From the NCBI GenBank assembly GCA_040391865.1, contig JBEBWZ010000029.1:1-30180 (forward strand): 30,180 nucleotides of DNA, read 5' to 3'. Source of the stretch: Solimonas sp040391865. Lineage in GTDB: Bacteria; Pseudomonadota; Gammaproteobacteria; Nevskiales; Nevskiaceae. The notes beneath the pieces are model-generated. The model saw only the letters and a program-made list of their open reading frames with translations. It was not told where the DNA came from and searched no databases. Of the stretch, positions 24,560 through 30,180 are shown in pieces; position 1 is the stretch's first letter; each line of letters starts with the position of its first letter. The position numbers and the translations under genes are program-made.

Positions 24560-25330
24560 GTGATCTCCCTCGGCGTCTTCGCACTGCTGCTCCTGCTCGG
24601 CTTCGCCGCCAGCTTCTTCTCGGCACTCGCCGGTGGCGGCGCCGGCATGGTGCAGTTTCCCGCGCTGATCCTGCTGGGTCTGGGATTTGCCGGTGCCGTG
24701 GCGACCCACAAGGTCGCGATCGTTGCCCTGGGCGTTGGCTCGGCCGCGAGGCATCTGCGCGAAGGCGGTATCGACTGGCGCTTTCTGGTGACCTGCACCT
24801 TGCTAGGACTGCCGGGTGTGATCTTCGGCACCGCCCTGTCACTGCAGATTCCCGATCGCGCCGGCGAGATCGTGTTCGGCGTGCTGAATATTGCCTTGGG
24901 CCTGTTCTCGATCCTGCGCCCACAACTCGGCCTTAACGCGATCCCTCGCAACCGCACGGGCCGTGGTCTGTTGCTGGGTTACGCGCTCGTGTTCGCGGTC
25001 GGCTGGCTGACCGGGTTGATTCCTTCCGGTCCCGGAGTGTTTTCGACGCTGCTGTTTCTGCTCTACTTCGGCCACGACTACCGTCAGGCCGTGGCCTACA
25101 CCATGCTGATGGTCGGCCTGTTCTGGAACGCAGCCGGCGCACTCACGGCCGGTATCGCAGGCCCGGTCGCGTGGGCGTGGGTGCCGGCCCTCGCCGTCGG
25201 GGGGCTGCTGGGCGGCTATCTCGGTTCACACCTCGGATTGCTCAAGGGCAATCGCTTCATCAAGCGCGCCTACGAAACGCTGACCCTGCTGATGGGGCTC
25301 AGCCTGATCGTGCAGGGCCTGCTGCGCTGA
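24560..25330 (+). CDS. TSUP-family (TauE/SafE) membrane transporter
   Basis: This is a member of the sulfite exporter TauE/SafE family (TSUP), whose characterised members move sulfur-containing or other small organic anions across the inner membrane; the substrate here cannot be read from sequence. The 256-residue product has eight to nine predicted membrane helices and the usual two-fold pseudo-repeat: FFSALAGGGAGMVQFPAL near the N-terminus (residues 19-36) and WLTGLIPSGPGVFSTLLFL in the second half (condensed), each with the Gly-rich loop typical of TSUP. The start is GTG; in that frame the product begins MISLGVFALLLLL. It lies 49 bp after gspF and may be co-transcribed with the gsp genes. 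It converges on plsX with only 23 bp between the stops. Confidence 0.88.
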   Translation: MISLGVFALLLLLGFAASFFSALAGGGAGMVQFPALILLGLGFAGAVATHKVAIVALGVGSAARHLREGGIDWRFLVTCTLLGLPGVIFGTALSLQIPDRAGEIVFGVLNIALGLFSILRPQLGLNAIPRNRTGRGLLLGYALVFAVGWLTGLIPSGPGVFSTLLFLLYFGHDYRQAVAYTMLMVGLFWNAAGALTAGIAGPVAWAWVPALAVGGLLGGYLGSHLGLLKGNRFIKRAYETLTLLMGLSLIVQGLLR

Positions 25331-25353
25331 TCCTGTCCGGACCGCGAGAAGCT

Positions 25354-26400
25354 TCAGGCGTTGTTGCTGCTCAGCGGTACCGGTACCGTCGCCGCGGCAG
25401 TCGCCATCAGTCGGCTGATCCGCAACGGCACTTCCTTCTCGACTTCACGCACCGCAACGCGGATCGCATTGGCAAACGCGTGCGTATCGGCACTGCCATG
25501 GCTCTTGATCACGATGCCGGTCAAACCGACGAAGCTGGCACCGTTGTAATTGCGCGGGTCCATGCGTCCACCCAGGGCTTTGAGGGCCGGCATCGCGGCC
25601 AGCGCCGCAAGCTTGGTGAAGATCGAGCGCGTGAACTCTTCCTTCATGAAGTGCTGGATCAGCTTGGCAACGCCTTCGCCGGTCTTCAGCGCGATGTTGC
25701 CCGCGAAGCCGTCGCAGACCACCACGTCCACATCCTTCAGGAAGATGCCATCGCCTTCGACGAACCCGATGTAGTTCAGCGGCGAAGCCTGCAGCAGCTG
25801 CGCCGCCTGCTTGATGACTTCGTTGCCCTTGATCTCTTCCTCGCCGATGTTGAGCAAGCCGACCGTTGGACGCTCGATGCCGTAGACCGCCGTGACCAGG
25901 GCGGAGCCCATCACCGCAAACTGCAGCAACTGCTCGGCATTGCATTCGGCATTGGCCCCCAGATCCAGCATGTGGACGTGGCCGTTCAGCGAAGGGATCG
26001 CGGAAATGATCGCCGGCCGGTCGATACCGGGCAGCGTTTTCAGCACGAATTTGGCAGTCGCCATCAGCGCGCCGGTGTTGCCGGCGGACACTGCGGCCTG
26101 GGCGCGATTCTCCTTGACCAGGTTGATCGCCACCCGCATCGACGAATCTTTCTTCGCGCGCAAGGCCTTGGACGGCGATTCATCCATCGCCACCACTTCC
26201 GATGCGTGCTGCAGCGTGATCCGCGGCTCGTCACCACGGCGTCGGCGCTGTAGCGCAGCCGCAAGCTGCGTCTGGTCGCCAACCAGAACGAGCGTCAAAC
26301 GTGGATTTTCGGCAATTGCCAAAAGAGCGGCGTCCACGGCCATTTCCAAGCCGTGGTCACCGCTCATTGCATCGATGGCAAGTACAACGGAGGCCGCCAT
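25354..26400 (-). CDS. plsX: Phosphate acyltransferase PlsX
   Basis: PlsX makes acyl-phosphate from acyl-ACP, the first step of phosphatidic acid synthesis by the PlsX/PlsY route, and acts at the cytoplasmic face of the membrane. The 348-residue product shows the family's start VVLAIDAMSGDHG, the conserved SAGNTGALMA (about residues 104-113), the GLLNIGEEEIKGNE and DVVVCDGFAGNIALKT segments, and the YNGASFVGLTGIVIKSHGSA stretch near the C-terminus. Length is typical. It lies 25 bp after rpmF, in the conserved yceD-rpmF-plsX order, but the fatty-acid genes (fabH, fabD, fabG, acpP) that usually follow are missing: the next gene is a convergent TSUP transporter. Confidence 0.96.
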   Translation of the reverse strand: MAASVVLAIDAMSGDHGLEMAVDAALLAIAENPRLTLVLVGDQTQLAAALQRRRRGDEPRITLQHASEVVAMDESPSKALRAKKDSSMRVAINLVKENRAQAAVSAGNTGALMATAKFVLKTLPGIDRPAIISAIPSLNGHVHMLDLGANAECNAEQLLQFAVMGSALVTAVYGIERPTVGLLNIGEEEIKGNEVIKQAAQLLQASPLNYIGFVEGDGIFLKDVDVVVCDGFAGNIALKTGEGVAKLIQHFMKEEFTRSIFTKLAALAAMPALKALGGRMDPRNYNGASFVGLTGIVIKSHGSADTHAFANAIRVAVREVEKEVPLRISRLMATAAATVPVPLSSNNA

Positions 26401-26425
26401 GGGCGTGCCCGTGGGGCCGTCGCTG

Positions 26426-26626
26426 TTACTCAGCGGCGTCGGCCGCGCCAGTCGTGTCGATGACCTTCTTGCCGCGGTAGTAACCGTCTTCGGTCACGTG
26501 GTGACGAAGATGGGTTTCACCCGAGGTGGAATCGGTGGACAGCGCCGGCAGGGTCGCCTTGCGCTTCCAGTGTGCATGACGATGACCGCGGGCAGCACGC
26601 GACTTCTTGGAATCTTGAACAGCCAT
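26426..26626 (-). CDS. rpmF: 50S ribosomal protein L32
   Basis: L32 is a small protein of the large ribosomal subunit. The 66-residue product has the basic N-terminus MAVQDSKKSRAARGHRHAHW and the family signature SGETHLRHHVTEDGYYRGKKVI in condensed form (about residues 35-56). It has no cysteines, so it is the zinc-independent (C-minus) type, as in most gammaproteobacteria. It is about ten residues longer than the enteric protein owing to a short acidic tail (DTTGAADAAE). It is the middle gene of yceD-rpmF-plsX, 36 bp after yceD and 25 bp before plsX. Confidence 0.97.
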   Translation of the reverse strand: MAVQDSKKSRAARGHRHAHWKRKATLPALSTDSTSGETHLRHHVTEDGYYRGKKVIDTTGAADAAE

Positions 26627-26662
26627 TGCTCTACTCCGTGGGGCGGCTAGCCCTCTGAACCA

Positions 26663-27175
26663 CTACTGATCTTTGCGAAACCGCTGCTTCAACGAAGCAA
26701 ACGGATTTTCCCTGACTTCAACCGGTGCTTCGACGCGCGCGGGCGGCGGTGCACTTTGGACGATAGTTTCGCACATTTGACAACGCGGCAGCATCGGCAA
26801 GGCCAATAAAACCTCGTCTTCAACCACCTCGCGCAGCAGCAACTGGTCGTCCTGAACCTCGCAAGGATCGGCATCCTGAGGCAGCGCCTGTTCCTCATCC
26901 TCGCTACTGACGAGATACAAGCCCACCTGCAGATCCAGCGGCCACTGATAAATCGCATCACACCGACGGCACTGCAGCGACAACTGGCCGCTCACCGTAC
27001 CGCTCAACTGCGGCAGTCCCCGCGCCTTGCCGGCCTCGAGATCCACCTGCAGTTCACCCTCGCTTGCCGCCAGCGCCGCACCGAGGCGCGGCAACAGGGA
27101 CAACGGCAATTCGCCACGGAAGCGCATCGACTGCGTTACCGCGCTGGAGGCTCTGACGCTCTGAGGAATGCCCAT
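26663..27175 (-). CDS. yceD: YceD family protein (DUF177), 23S rRNA accumulation protein
   Basis: YceD is a conserved protein encoded before rpmF; in E. coli and plants members of this family are needed for normal 23S rRNA accumulation, but the mechanism is not settled. With the start at 27175 (MGIPQSVRASSAV) the product has 170 residues. It contains two Cys-x2-Cys pairs, LQCRRCDAIY (about residue 72) and PRCQMCETIV (about residue 133), which could bind a metal, and an acidic middle (SSEDEEQALPQDADP). I choose this ATG because AGGG lies seven bases before it and because the promoter at 27212-27240 would start transcription near 27205, after the alternative upstream ATG at 27250. Confidence 0.9.
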   Translation of the reverse strand: MGIPQSVRASSAVTQSMRFRGELPLSLLPRLGAALAASEGELQVDLEAGKARGLPQLSGTVSGQLSLQCRRCDAIYQWPLDLQVGLYLVSSEDEEQALPQDADPCEVQDDQLLLREVVEDEVLLALPMLPRCQMCETIVQSAPPPARVEAPVEVRENPFASLKQRFRKDQ

Positions 27176-27202
27176 CGCCGCCCTAAACGCTTGCCCGAAC
27201 AA

Positions 27203-27229
27203 GGGGCGCGAATCATAGTGACGCGCCCC
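27203..27229. repeat. Perfect inverted repeat surrounding the yceD -10 box
   Basis: GGGGCGCG (27203-27210) and CGCGCCCC (27222-27229) are perfect complements around an 11-base spacer that contains the -10 hexamer TATGAT of the yceD promoter (minus strand). With flanking bases the symmetry extends to AAGGGGCGCG / CGCGCCCC(C)TT. The position fits an operator blocking the promoter, or a hairpin in DNA. Confidence 0.85.
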
Positions 27230-27240
27230 CTTAAAGTCAA
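27212..27240 (-). promoter_or_regulatory. Near-consensus sigma-70 promoter of yceD-rpmF-plsX
   Basis: On the minus strand TTGACT (27240-27235, 5/6) is followed, after exactly 17 bp, by TATGAT (27217-27212, 5/6). Transcription should start near 27205, giving a leader of about 30 nt before the yceD ATG at 27175. It is among the strongest promoter matches in the window, as expected for a ribosomal-protein and lipid-synthesis operon. Confidence 0.78.
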
Positions 27241-27249
27241 AGCATTTCA

Positions 27250-27834
27250 ATGATTAATCAGGACTCTCCGCTGCTGCTGGCGTCATCCTCCCGCTATCGC
27301 ACGGAACTGCTGCAAAGACTGCACCTGCCGTTCACGTCGCAGGCTTCGCAGGTGGATGAAACGCCACAGACCGGCGAGAGCGTTGTTGCGCTAACCCGGC
27401 GACTGGCAAGGGAAAAAGCCCTGGCGCTGGCACCCACGCATCCTCAACGCTGGATACTCGGCTCCGACCAGGCCGCCGCGCTGGGTGGCCGCATCCTCGG
27501 CAAACCCGGCACTCGCGAGAGCGCCATCGAACAACTGACAGCGGCCTCCGGACAGCGTGTCGAGTTCCTGACTGCCGTGGCGCTGGTCGCCGGATCGCAG
27601 GTGCTGCAAGGCCTGGATACCACCACCGTGCAGTTCCGTTCGCTGAGCCGTGCCGAGATCGAACGTTATGTCGATACCGAAGCGGCGTTTGATTGCGCCG
27701 GCAGCTTCAAATGCGAGGGCTACGGCATCACCTTGTTTGAATCGATCGAGAGCCAGGACCCGACCGCCCTCGTCGGTTTGCCCTTGATCACCGTGCGCCG
27801 CCTGCTTGCCGACGCCGGCCTCAGCCTGCCCTGA
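27250..27834 (+). CDS. maf: Maf-family nucleotide pyrophosphatase (YceF type)
   Basis: Maf proteins hydrolyse non-canonical nucleoside triphosphates to monophosphates and so keep modified nucleotides out of nucleic acids; the YceF subgroup prefers 7-methyl-GTP. The 194-residue product begins LLLASSSRYRTELLQRL (the phosphate-binding S-R motif) and has the catalytic region WILGSDQAAALGGRILGKPGT (about residues 68-88, condensed), plus the conserved YVDTEAAFDCAGSFKCEGYGI. Its place next to yceD-rpmF-plsX, as in E. coli yceF, supports the YceF subgroup. No SD is visible before the ATG. The last 14 bases overlap the 3' end of the convergent HAD gene. Confidence 0.92.
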   Translation: MINQDSPLLLASSSRYRTELLQRLHLPFTSQASQVDETPQTGESVVALTRRLAREKALALAPTHPQRWILGSDQAAALGGRILGKPGTRESAIEQLTAASGQRVEFLTAVALVAGSQVLQGLDTTTVQFRSLSRAEIERYVDTEAAFDCAGSFKCEGYGITLFESIESQDPTALVGLPLITVRRLLADAGLSLP

Positions 27835-28510
27835 TCCGCCGACTCTCGCCTGCCCGAGCCTGCGCCAACCAGGCCGGTAATGCGGCGACGCCGTCGAGCA
27901 GGCCGATGGCGCCTGCGCGTTGCAGCCTTTCCGGCGCATGCACACCACAACTCACGCCCACGGCGGGCATCTCGATTGCCGCCGCCATGGCCATGTCGTA
28001 GTCGGTATCGCCGATCATCAAGGCCTCATGCGGTGCCAGCCCCTGATCCGCCAGCAACTCACGCAACATTAGCGGATCGGGCTTCGACAAGGTCTCATCG
28101 GCACAGCGCGAATTGATCAGCAGGCGTCGGATCCCGACATGCTGCGTCAGCGAACGCTCAAGTCCCTTGCGCGATTTCCCGGTCGCCACCGCAATATCGA
28201 AGCCATCGCCGTGCAGTGCCTGCACGGCCTCCAGCGCCCCGGCAAACAGGTCGGCTTCGCCGGCGCCGTCGTTGACCCAGCGCGCCTTGTAGCCGTCAAG
28301 CAGCTGCAGCAACCGCGCCAGTTCGATCTCGGGGTACAGCAGCTGCAGGCATTCGTTGAGTCCCAGGCCAATCAGTTCGCGGATCGATTGATCGTCCCGC
28401 GCCGGCAGCCCCAGGGCACGAATCGCCCCCTGCATGGTGTTGACGATCTTGTCGGCGGAATCCGCCAGCGTGCCGTCCCAGTCGAAGATCAACAACTTGA
28501 TCCGGTTCAT
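27821..28510 (-). CDS. HAD-superfamily phosphatase, phosphoglycolate-phosphatase-like
   Basis: This is a soluble hydrolase of the haloacid dehalogenase superfamily, subfamily with a helical cap; the physiological substrate is unknown (phosphoglycolate or another small phosphate ester). All four catalytic motifs are visible in the 229-residue product: motif I FDWDGTLADS (nucleophile Asp9 and acid/base Asp11), motif II VATGKS (Thr near 110), motif III Lys in SKPDPLML (near 142), and motif IV MIGDTDYDM (Asp pair near 168). The cap lies between motifs I and II (about 15-80). It is nine bp after rluC on the same strand and probably co-transcribed; rluC-HAD neighbours are common in gammaproteobacteria (for example Pseudomonas). 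Confidence 0.9.
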   Translation of the reverse strand: MNRIKLLIFDWDGTLADSADKIVNTMQGAIRALGLPARDDQSIRELIGLGLNECLQLLYPEIELARLLQLLDGYKARWVNDGAGEADLFAGALEAVQALHGDGFDIAVATGKSRKGLERSLTQHVGIRRLLINSRCADETLSKPDPLMLRELLADQGLAPHEALMIGDTDYDMAMAAAIEMPAVGVSCGVHAPERLQRAGAIGLLDGVAALPAWLAQARAGESRRIRAG

Positions 28511-28519
28511 CGTCGAGAC

Positions 28520-29470
28520 TCAGCGGCTGCGGGGCAGTTTTTCGAGCACATCGCGCAACTCGTCCGGCAGCGGTGCATTGAGAATCAGCTTCGGAAACTC
28601 GGATGTCGCCATCAGTTTCAGAAAGTGAGAGTGCAGGAACATCCGCTTCAGGCCAAAGGCGCGTAGCGGCTTGTTCAGTTCACGCTCACCATACTTTTCG
28701 TCGCCTGCCACCGAGTGGCCCAGCGCCAGCGCATGCACGCGGATCTGATGGGTACGCCCGGAAAAGATCTGAACTTCGCACAAAGTGGCGTCGCGATACC
28801 GGGCTTTCGGCGAAAATCGCGACTTCGAGGGTTTGCCATCCTCCTCGTCGATCTGCACCCGGCGCTCGCCGCCTTCCAGCCTGCTGCGGACCAGAGCAGC
28901 ATCCACATCGCGATCCTCGCCACGCCATTTGCCGGTCAGCAGCGCGAAATAGCGCTTCTCGACATCGCCATGCTTCAGCGCATTCTGCGCCCGCAATAGC
29001 CCTGGGCGCGTCTTGGCCAGCAACAGGACGCCACTAGTATCGCGATCCAGACGATGCGCCAACTCGATGAATTCGAACCGATTCCAGGCACGCACCACCT
29101 CGATCACGCCATATGGCACGCCGCTGCCGGCGGGCGCGGCGATGCCTGCGGGCTTCGATAGCGCCAGATAGTGTTCATCTTCATAGATGATGCCGCTGCG
29201 CAGTCGGTTCATCAGCGCGTCCGGCGGGCGGGCCACTTCATCCTTTGGCGCCAGATGCACCGGCGGGATGCGGACCTCCTCGCCCAGCACCAGGCGACGC
29301 TCGGGTTTGGCGCGGCCGCCATTGACTCTGACCTGCCCGGAGCGCAATAGTCGGTAGACCGCCGACTTTGGAACTCCAGACAGCTGTTTCATAAGAAAAT
29401 TGTCTATCCGCTGTCCGTCCTCGCCGGCGCTAACAACAACTTTTTTCACCTGCTGGCGAGTTTGTGTCAA
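28520..29470 (-). CDS. rluC: 23S rRNA pseudouridine synthase RluC
   Basis: RluC converts uridines 955, 2504 and 2580 of 23S rRNA to pseudouridine (E. coli numbering). The 316-residue product has an N-terminal S4 RNA-binding domain (about residues 19-80, with QRIDNFLMKQLSGVPKSAVYRLLRSGQVRVNGGRAKPE in condensed form) and the RluA-type catalytic domain with the invariant HRLDRDTSG (catalytic Asp near residue 145) and FSGRTHQIRVHALALGHSVAGDEKYG. The frame has no ATG near its beginning: translation must begin at TTG (29470) or at GTG (29449), which would remove seven residues. The presence of both S4 domain and position next to rne favours RluC over RluA or RluD. It is divergent from rne. Confidence 0.94.
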   Translation of the reverse strand: MTQTRQQVKKVVVSAGEDGQRIDNFLMKQLSGVPKSAVYRLLRSGQVRVNGGRAKPERRLVLGEEVRIPPVHLAPKDEVARPPDALMNRLRSGIIYEDEHYLALSKPAGIAAPAGSGVPYGVIEVVRAWNRFEFIELAHRLDRDTSGVLLLAKTRPGLLRAQNALKHGDVEKRYFALLTGKWRGEDRDVDAALVRSRLEGGERRVQIDEEDGKPSKSRFSPKARYRDATLCEVQIFSGRTHQIRVHALALGHSVAGDEKYGERELNKPLRAFGLKRMFLHSHFLKLMATSEFPKLILNAPLPDELRDVLEKLPRSR

Positions 29471-29738
29471 AATATCGATTCCGTTGATTCCACGGGGAAT
29501 TCCGTTCCCGAATCAACGGTTACGGAAAACTTCTGAAGGCAAGATGGACGCTGCTCAATTGTAGCAGCCCGAATCTGCCCCCAGTTTGCGTTCGCGGCGC
29601 GTATGCGCAGCGGACAAAACCTTTTTTAAATCCGCGCAGCCGCGCACCGGGCGACGTAGCAAGAACGACAAGCAAACATGACTGCTGTCCTCCCCACCTC
29701 CCCCGCTGGCGCGACCGACGCCGCACAGAGACTTTTAA
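29471..29738 (+). promoter_or_regulatory. rne leader with several stem-loops (possible autoregulatory region)
   Basis: In E. coli a long structured rne leader lets RNase E limit its own mRNA. Here the 268-bp gap shows: (A) CCGTTGATTC (29481-29490) with GAATCAACGG (29510-29519), a perfect 10-bp stem with a further 5-bp stem GGGAA/TTCCC (29495-29499/29505-29509) inside; (B) GCTGCT-CAATTGT-AGCAGC (29550-29568); (C) a 7-bp stem with one mismatch at 29593-29612; (D) GCGGA/TCCGC (29610-29635), whose loop holds six T in a row (29622-29627). C and D share bases and exclude each other. I see no clear promoter. Stem A could equally belong to the rluC control region. Confidence 0.45.
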
Positions 29739-30143
29739 ATGAAACGCATCTTGATCAATGCCACGCAGCGCGAAGAGCTGCGCGTGGCCATTGTCGACGG
29801 ACAGAAACTCCACGATCTTGATATCGAACTCGCCTCGCGCGAACAGAAGAAGGGGAACATCTACAAGGGCAAGATCACCCGCGTAGAACCTTCGCTGGAA
29901 GCCTGCTTCATCGAGTACGGCGCAGAACGTCACGGCTTCCTGCCGATCAAGGAAGTCGCGCGCTCCTACTTCAAATCCGCTACCGGCGGCCCGCGCGAAC
30001 AGCTGCAGGAAGGCCAGGAAGTCATCGTCCAGGTCGAGAAGGAAGAGCGTGGCAACAAGGGCGCCGCGCTGACCACGTTCATCTCGCTCGCCGGCCGTTA
30101 TCTGGTGCTGATGCCGAACAACCCGCGTGCCGGCGGCGTGTAG
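29739..30143 (+). CDS. rne: Ribonuclease E, N-terminal part, ended by an in-frame TAG
   Basis: RNase E is the endonuclease that starts mRNA decay and matures rRNA and tRNA, and is the scaffold of the degradosome. The 134 codons before the stop encode the start MKRILINATQREELRVAIVDG, the S1 RNA-binding domain (about residues 35-125, with GNIYKGKITRVEPSLEACFIEYG and HGFLP, condensed), and the conserved ERGNKGAALTTFISLAGRYLVLMPNNPRAGG. Codon 135 is TAG where relatives have a Ser (GGxSRR). The true family length is usually 900-1100 residues, so only the first eighth is present before this codon. The window ends 37 bases later. A nonsense mutation, stop-codon readthrough or a base-call error are all possible. 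A weak SD (AGAG) precedes the ATG by about eight bases. Confidence 0.9.
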   Translation: MKRILINATQREELRVAIVDGQKLHDLDIELASREQKKGNIYKGKITRVEPSLEACFIEYGAERHGFLPIKEVARSYFKSATGGPREQLQEGQEVIVQVEKEERGNKGAALTTFISLAGRYLVLMPNNPRAGGV

Positions 30144-30180
30144 CGCCGCGCCGAAGGCGACGAGCGAGAGGACGCCAAGG
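30144..30180 (+). pseudogene. rne: Continuation of the rne reading frame after the TAG, cut by the window edge
   Basis: Immediately after the TAG the same frame reads R-R-A-E-G-D-E-R-E-D-A-K, which matches the conserved RNase E continuation (SRR-x-EGD-x-R), so no frameshift has occurred and the coding sequence is still under selection or only very recently lost. The rest of the gene lies beyond the window. Confidence 0.8.

Noticed and set aside
29590..29627. Intrinsic terminator in the rne leader
   Set aside because: A T6 run exists, but it lies about ten bases beyond an imperfect stem, and the run is better placed in the loop of an alternative hairpin.

Overview
The window looks like a chromosomal segment of a high-GC gammaproteobacterium. 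The gene order ftsK-lolA-rarA-crcB-serS, the block aat-bpt-infA-(clpA-clpS), the block yceD-rpmF-plsX, and the divergent rluC/rne pair are all classic gammaproteobacterial arrangements. The content and GC bias suggest the Nevskiales/Xanthomonadales side of the class, but that placement is an inference. There is no insertion sequence, prophage, CRISPR array, rRNA or tRNA that I can support. Nearly all the DNA is coding, mostly core genes.

Layout. (1) 1-4.5 kb, plus strand: cysB regulator, then cysI sulfite reductase overlapping a DUF934 gene, then two unrecognised exported proteins (a predicted small outer-membrane beta-barrel and a 90-residue Gly-rich protein) ending at a strong hairpin terminator. 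(2) 4.6-10.8 kb, minus strand: ftsK, lolA, rarA, crcB, serS as one run. (3) 10.9-13.1 kb, plus strand: an unrecognised 131-residue protein, aat, bpt and infA. (4) 13.2-18.5 kb, minus strand: clpS-clpA and a CHASE2-type adenylate cyclase, separated by about 500 bp in which I see no gene. (5) 18.7-25.3 kb, plus strand: gspC-gspD-gspE-gspF of a type II secretion system, then a TSUP-family transporter. (6) 25.3-27.2 kb, minus strand: yceD-rpmF-plsX. (7) 27.2-30.2 kb: maf on plus, rluC and a HAD phosphatase on minus, and the start of rne on plus at the right edge.

Functional themes. cysB, cysI and the DUF934 protein form an assimilatory sulfite-reduction unit. Aat and Bpt attach destabilising N-terminal residues to proteins, and ClpS and ClpA recognise and unfold the products, so a nearly complete N-degron pathway (lacking only clpP) lies within 4.5 kb. 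gspC-F encode the inner-membrane clamp, secretin, ATPase and platform protein of a type II secretion system, but the pseudopilin genes (gspG-K) and gspL-N are not adjacent.

The most notable points are: an in-frame TAG in rne where the family normally has a conserved Ser codon, with the conserved reading frame continuing after it; a set of stem-loops in the rne leader that may be its autoregulatory element; a perfect CCAGTTT heptamer tandem repeat in the only wide gap of the gsp operon; a near-consensus yceD promoter whose -10 box sits in the loop of a perfect inverted repeat; and three unrecognised proteins (two exported, one at the place where trxB sits in Pseudomonas). No clear novel multi-gene system is visible. 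The exported pair at 3.4-4.5 kb is the best candidate for uncharacterised biology.
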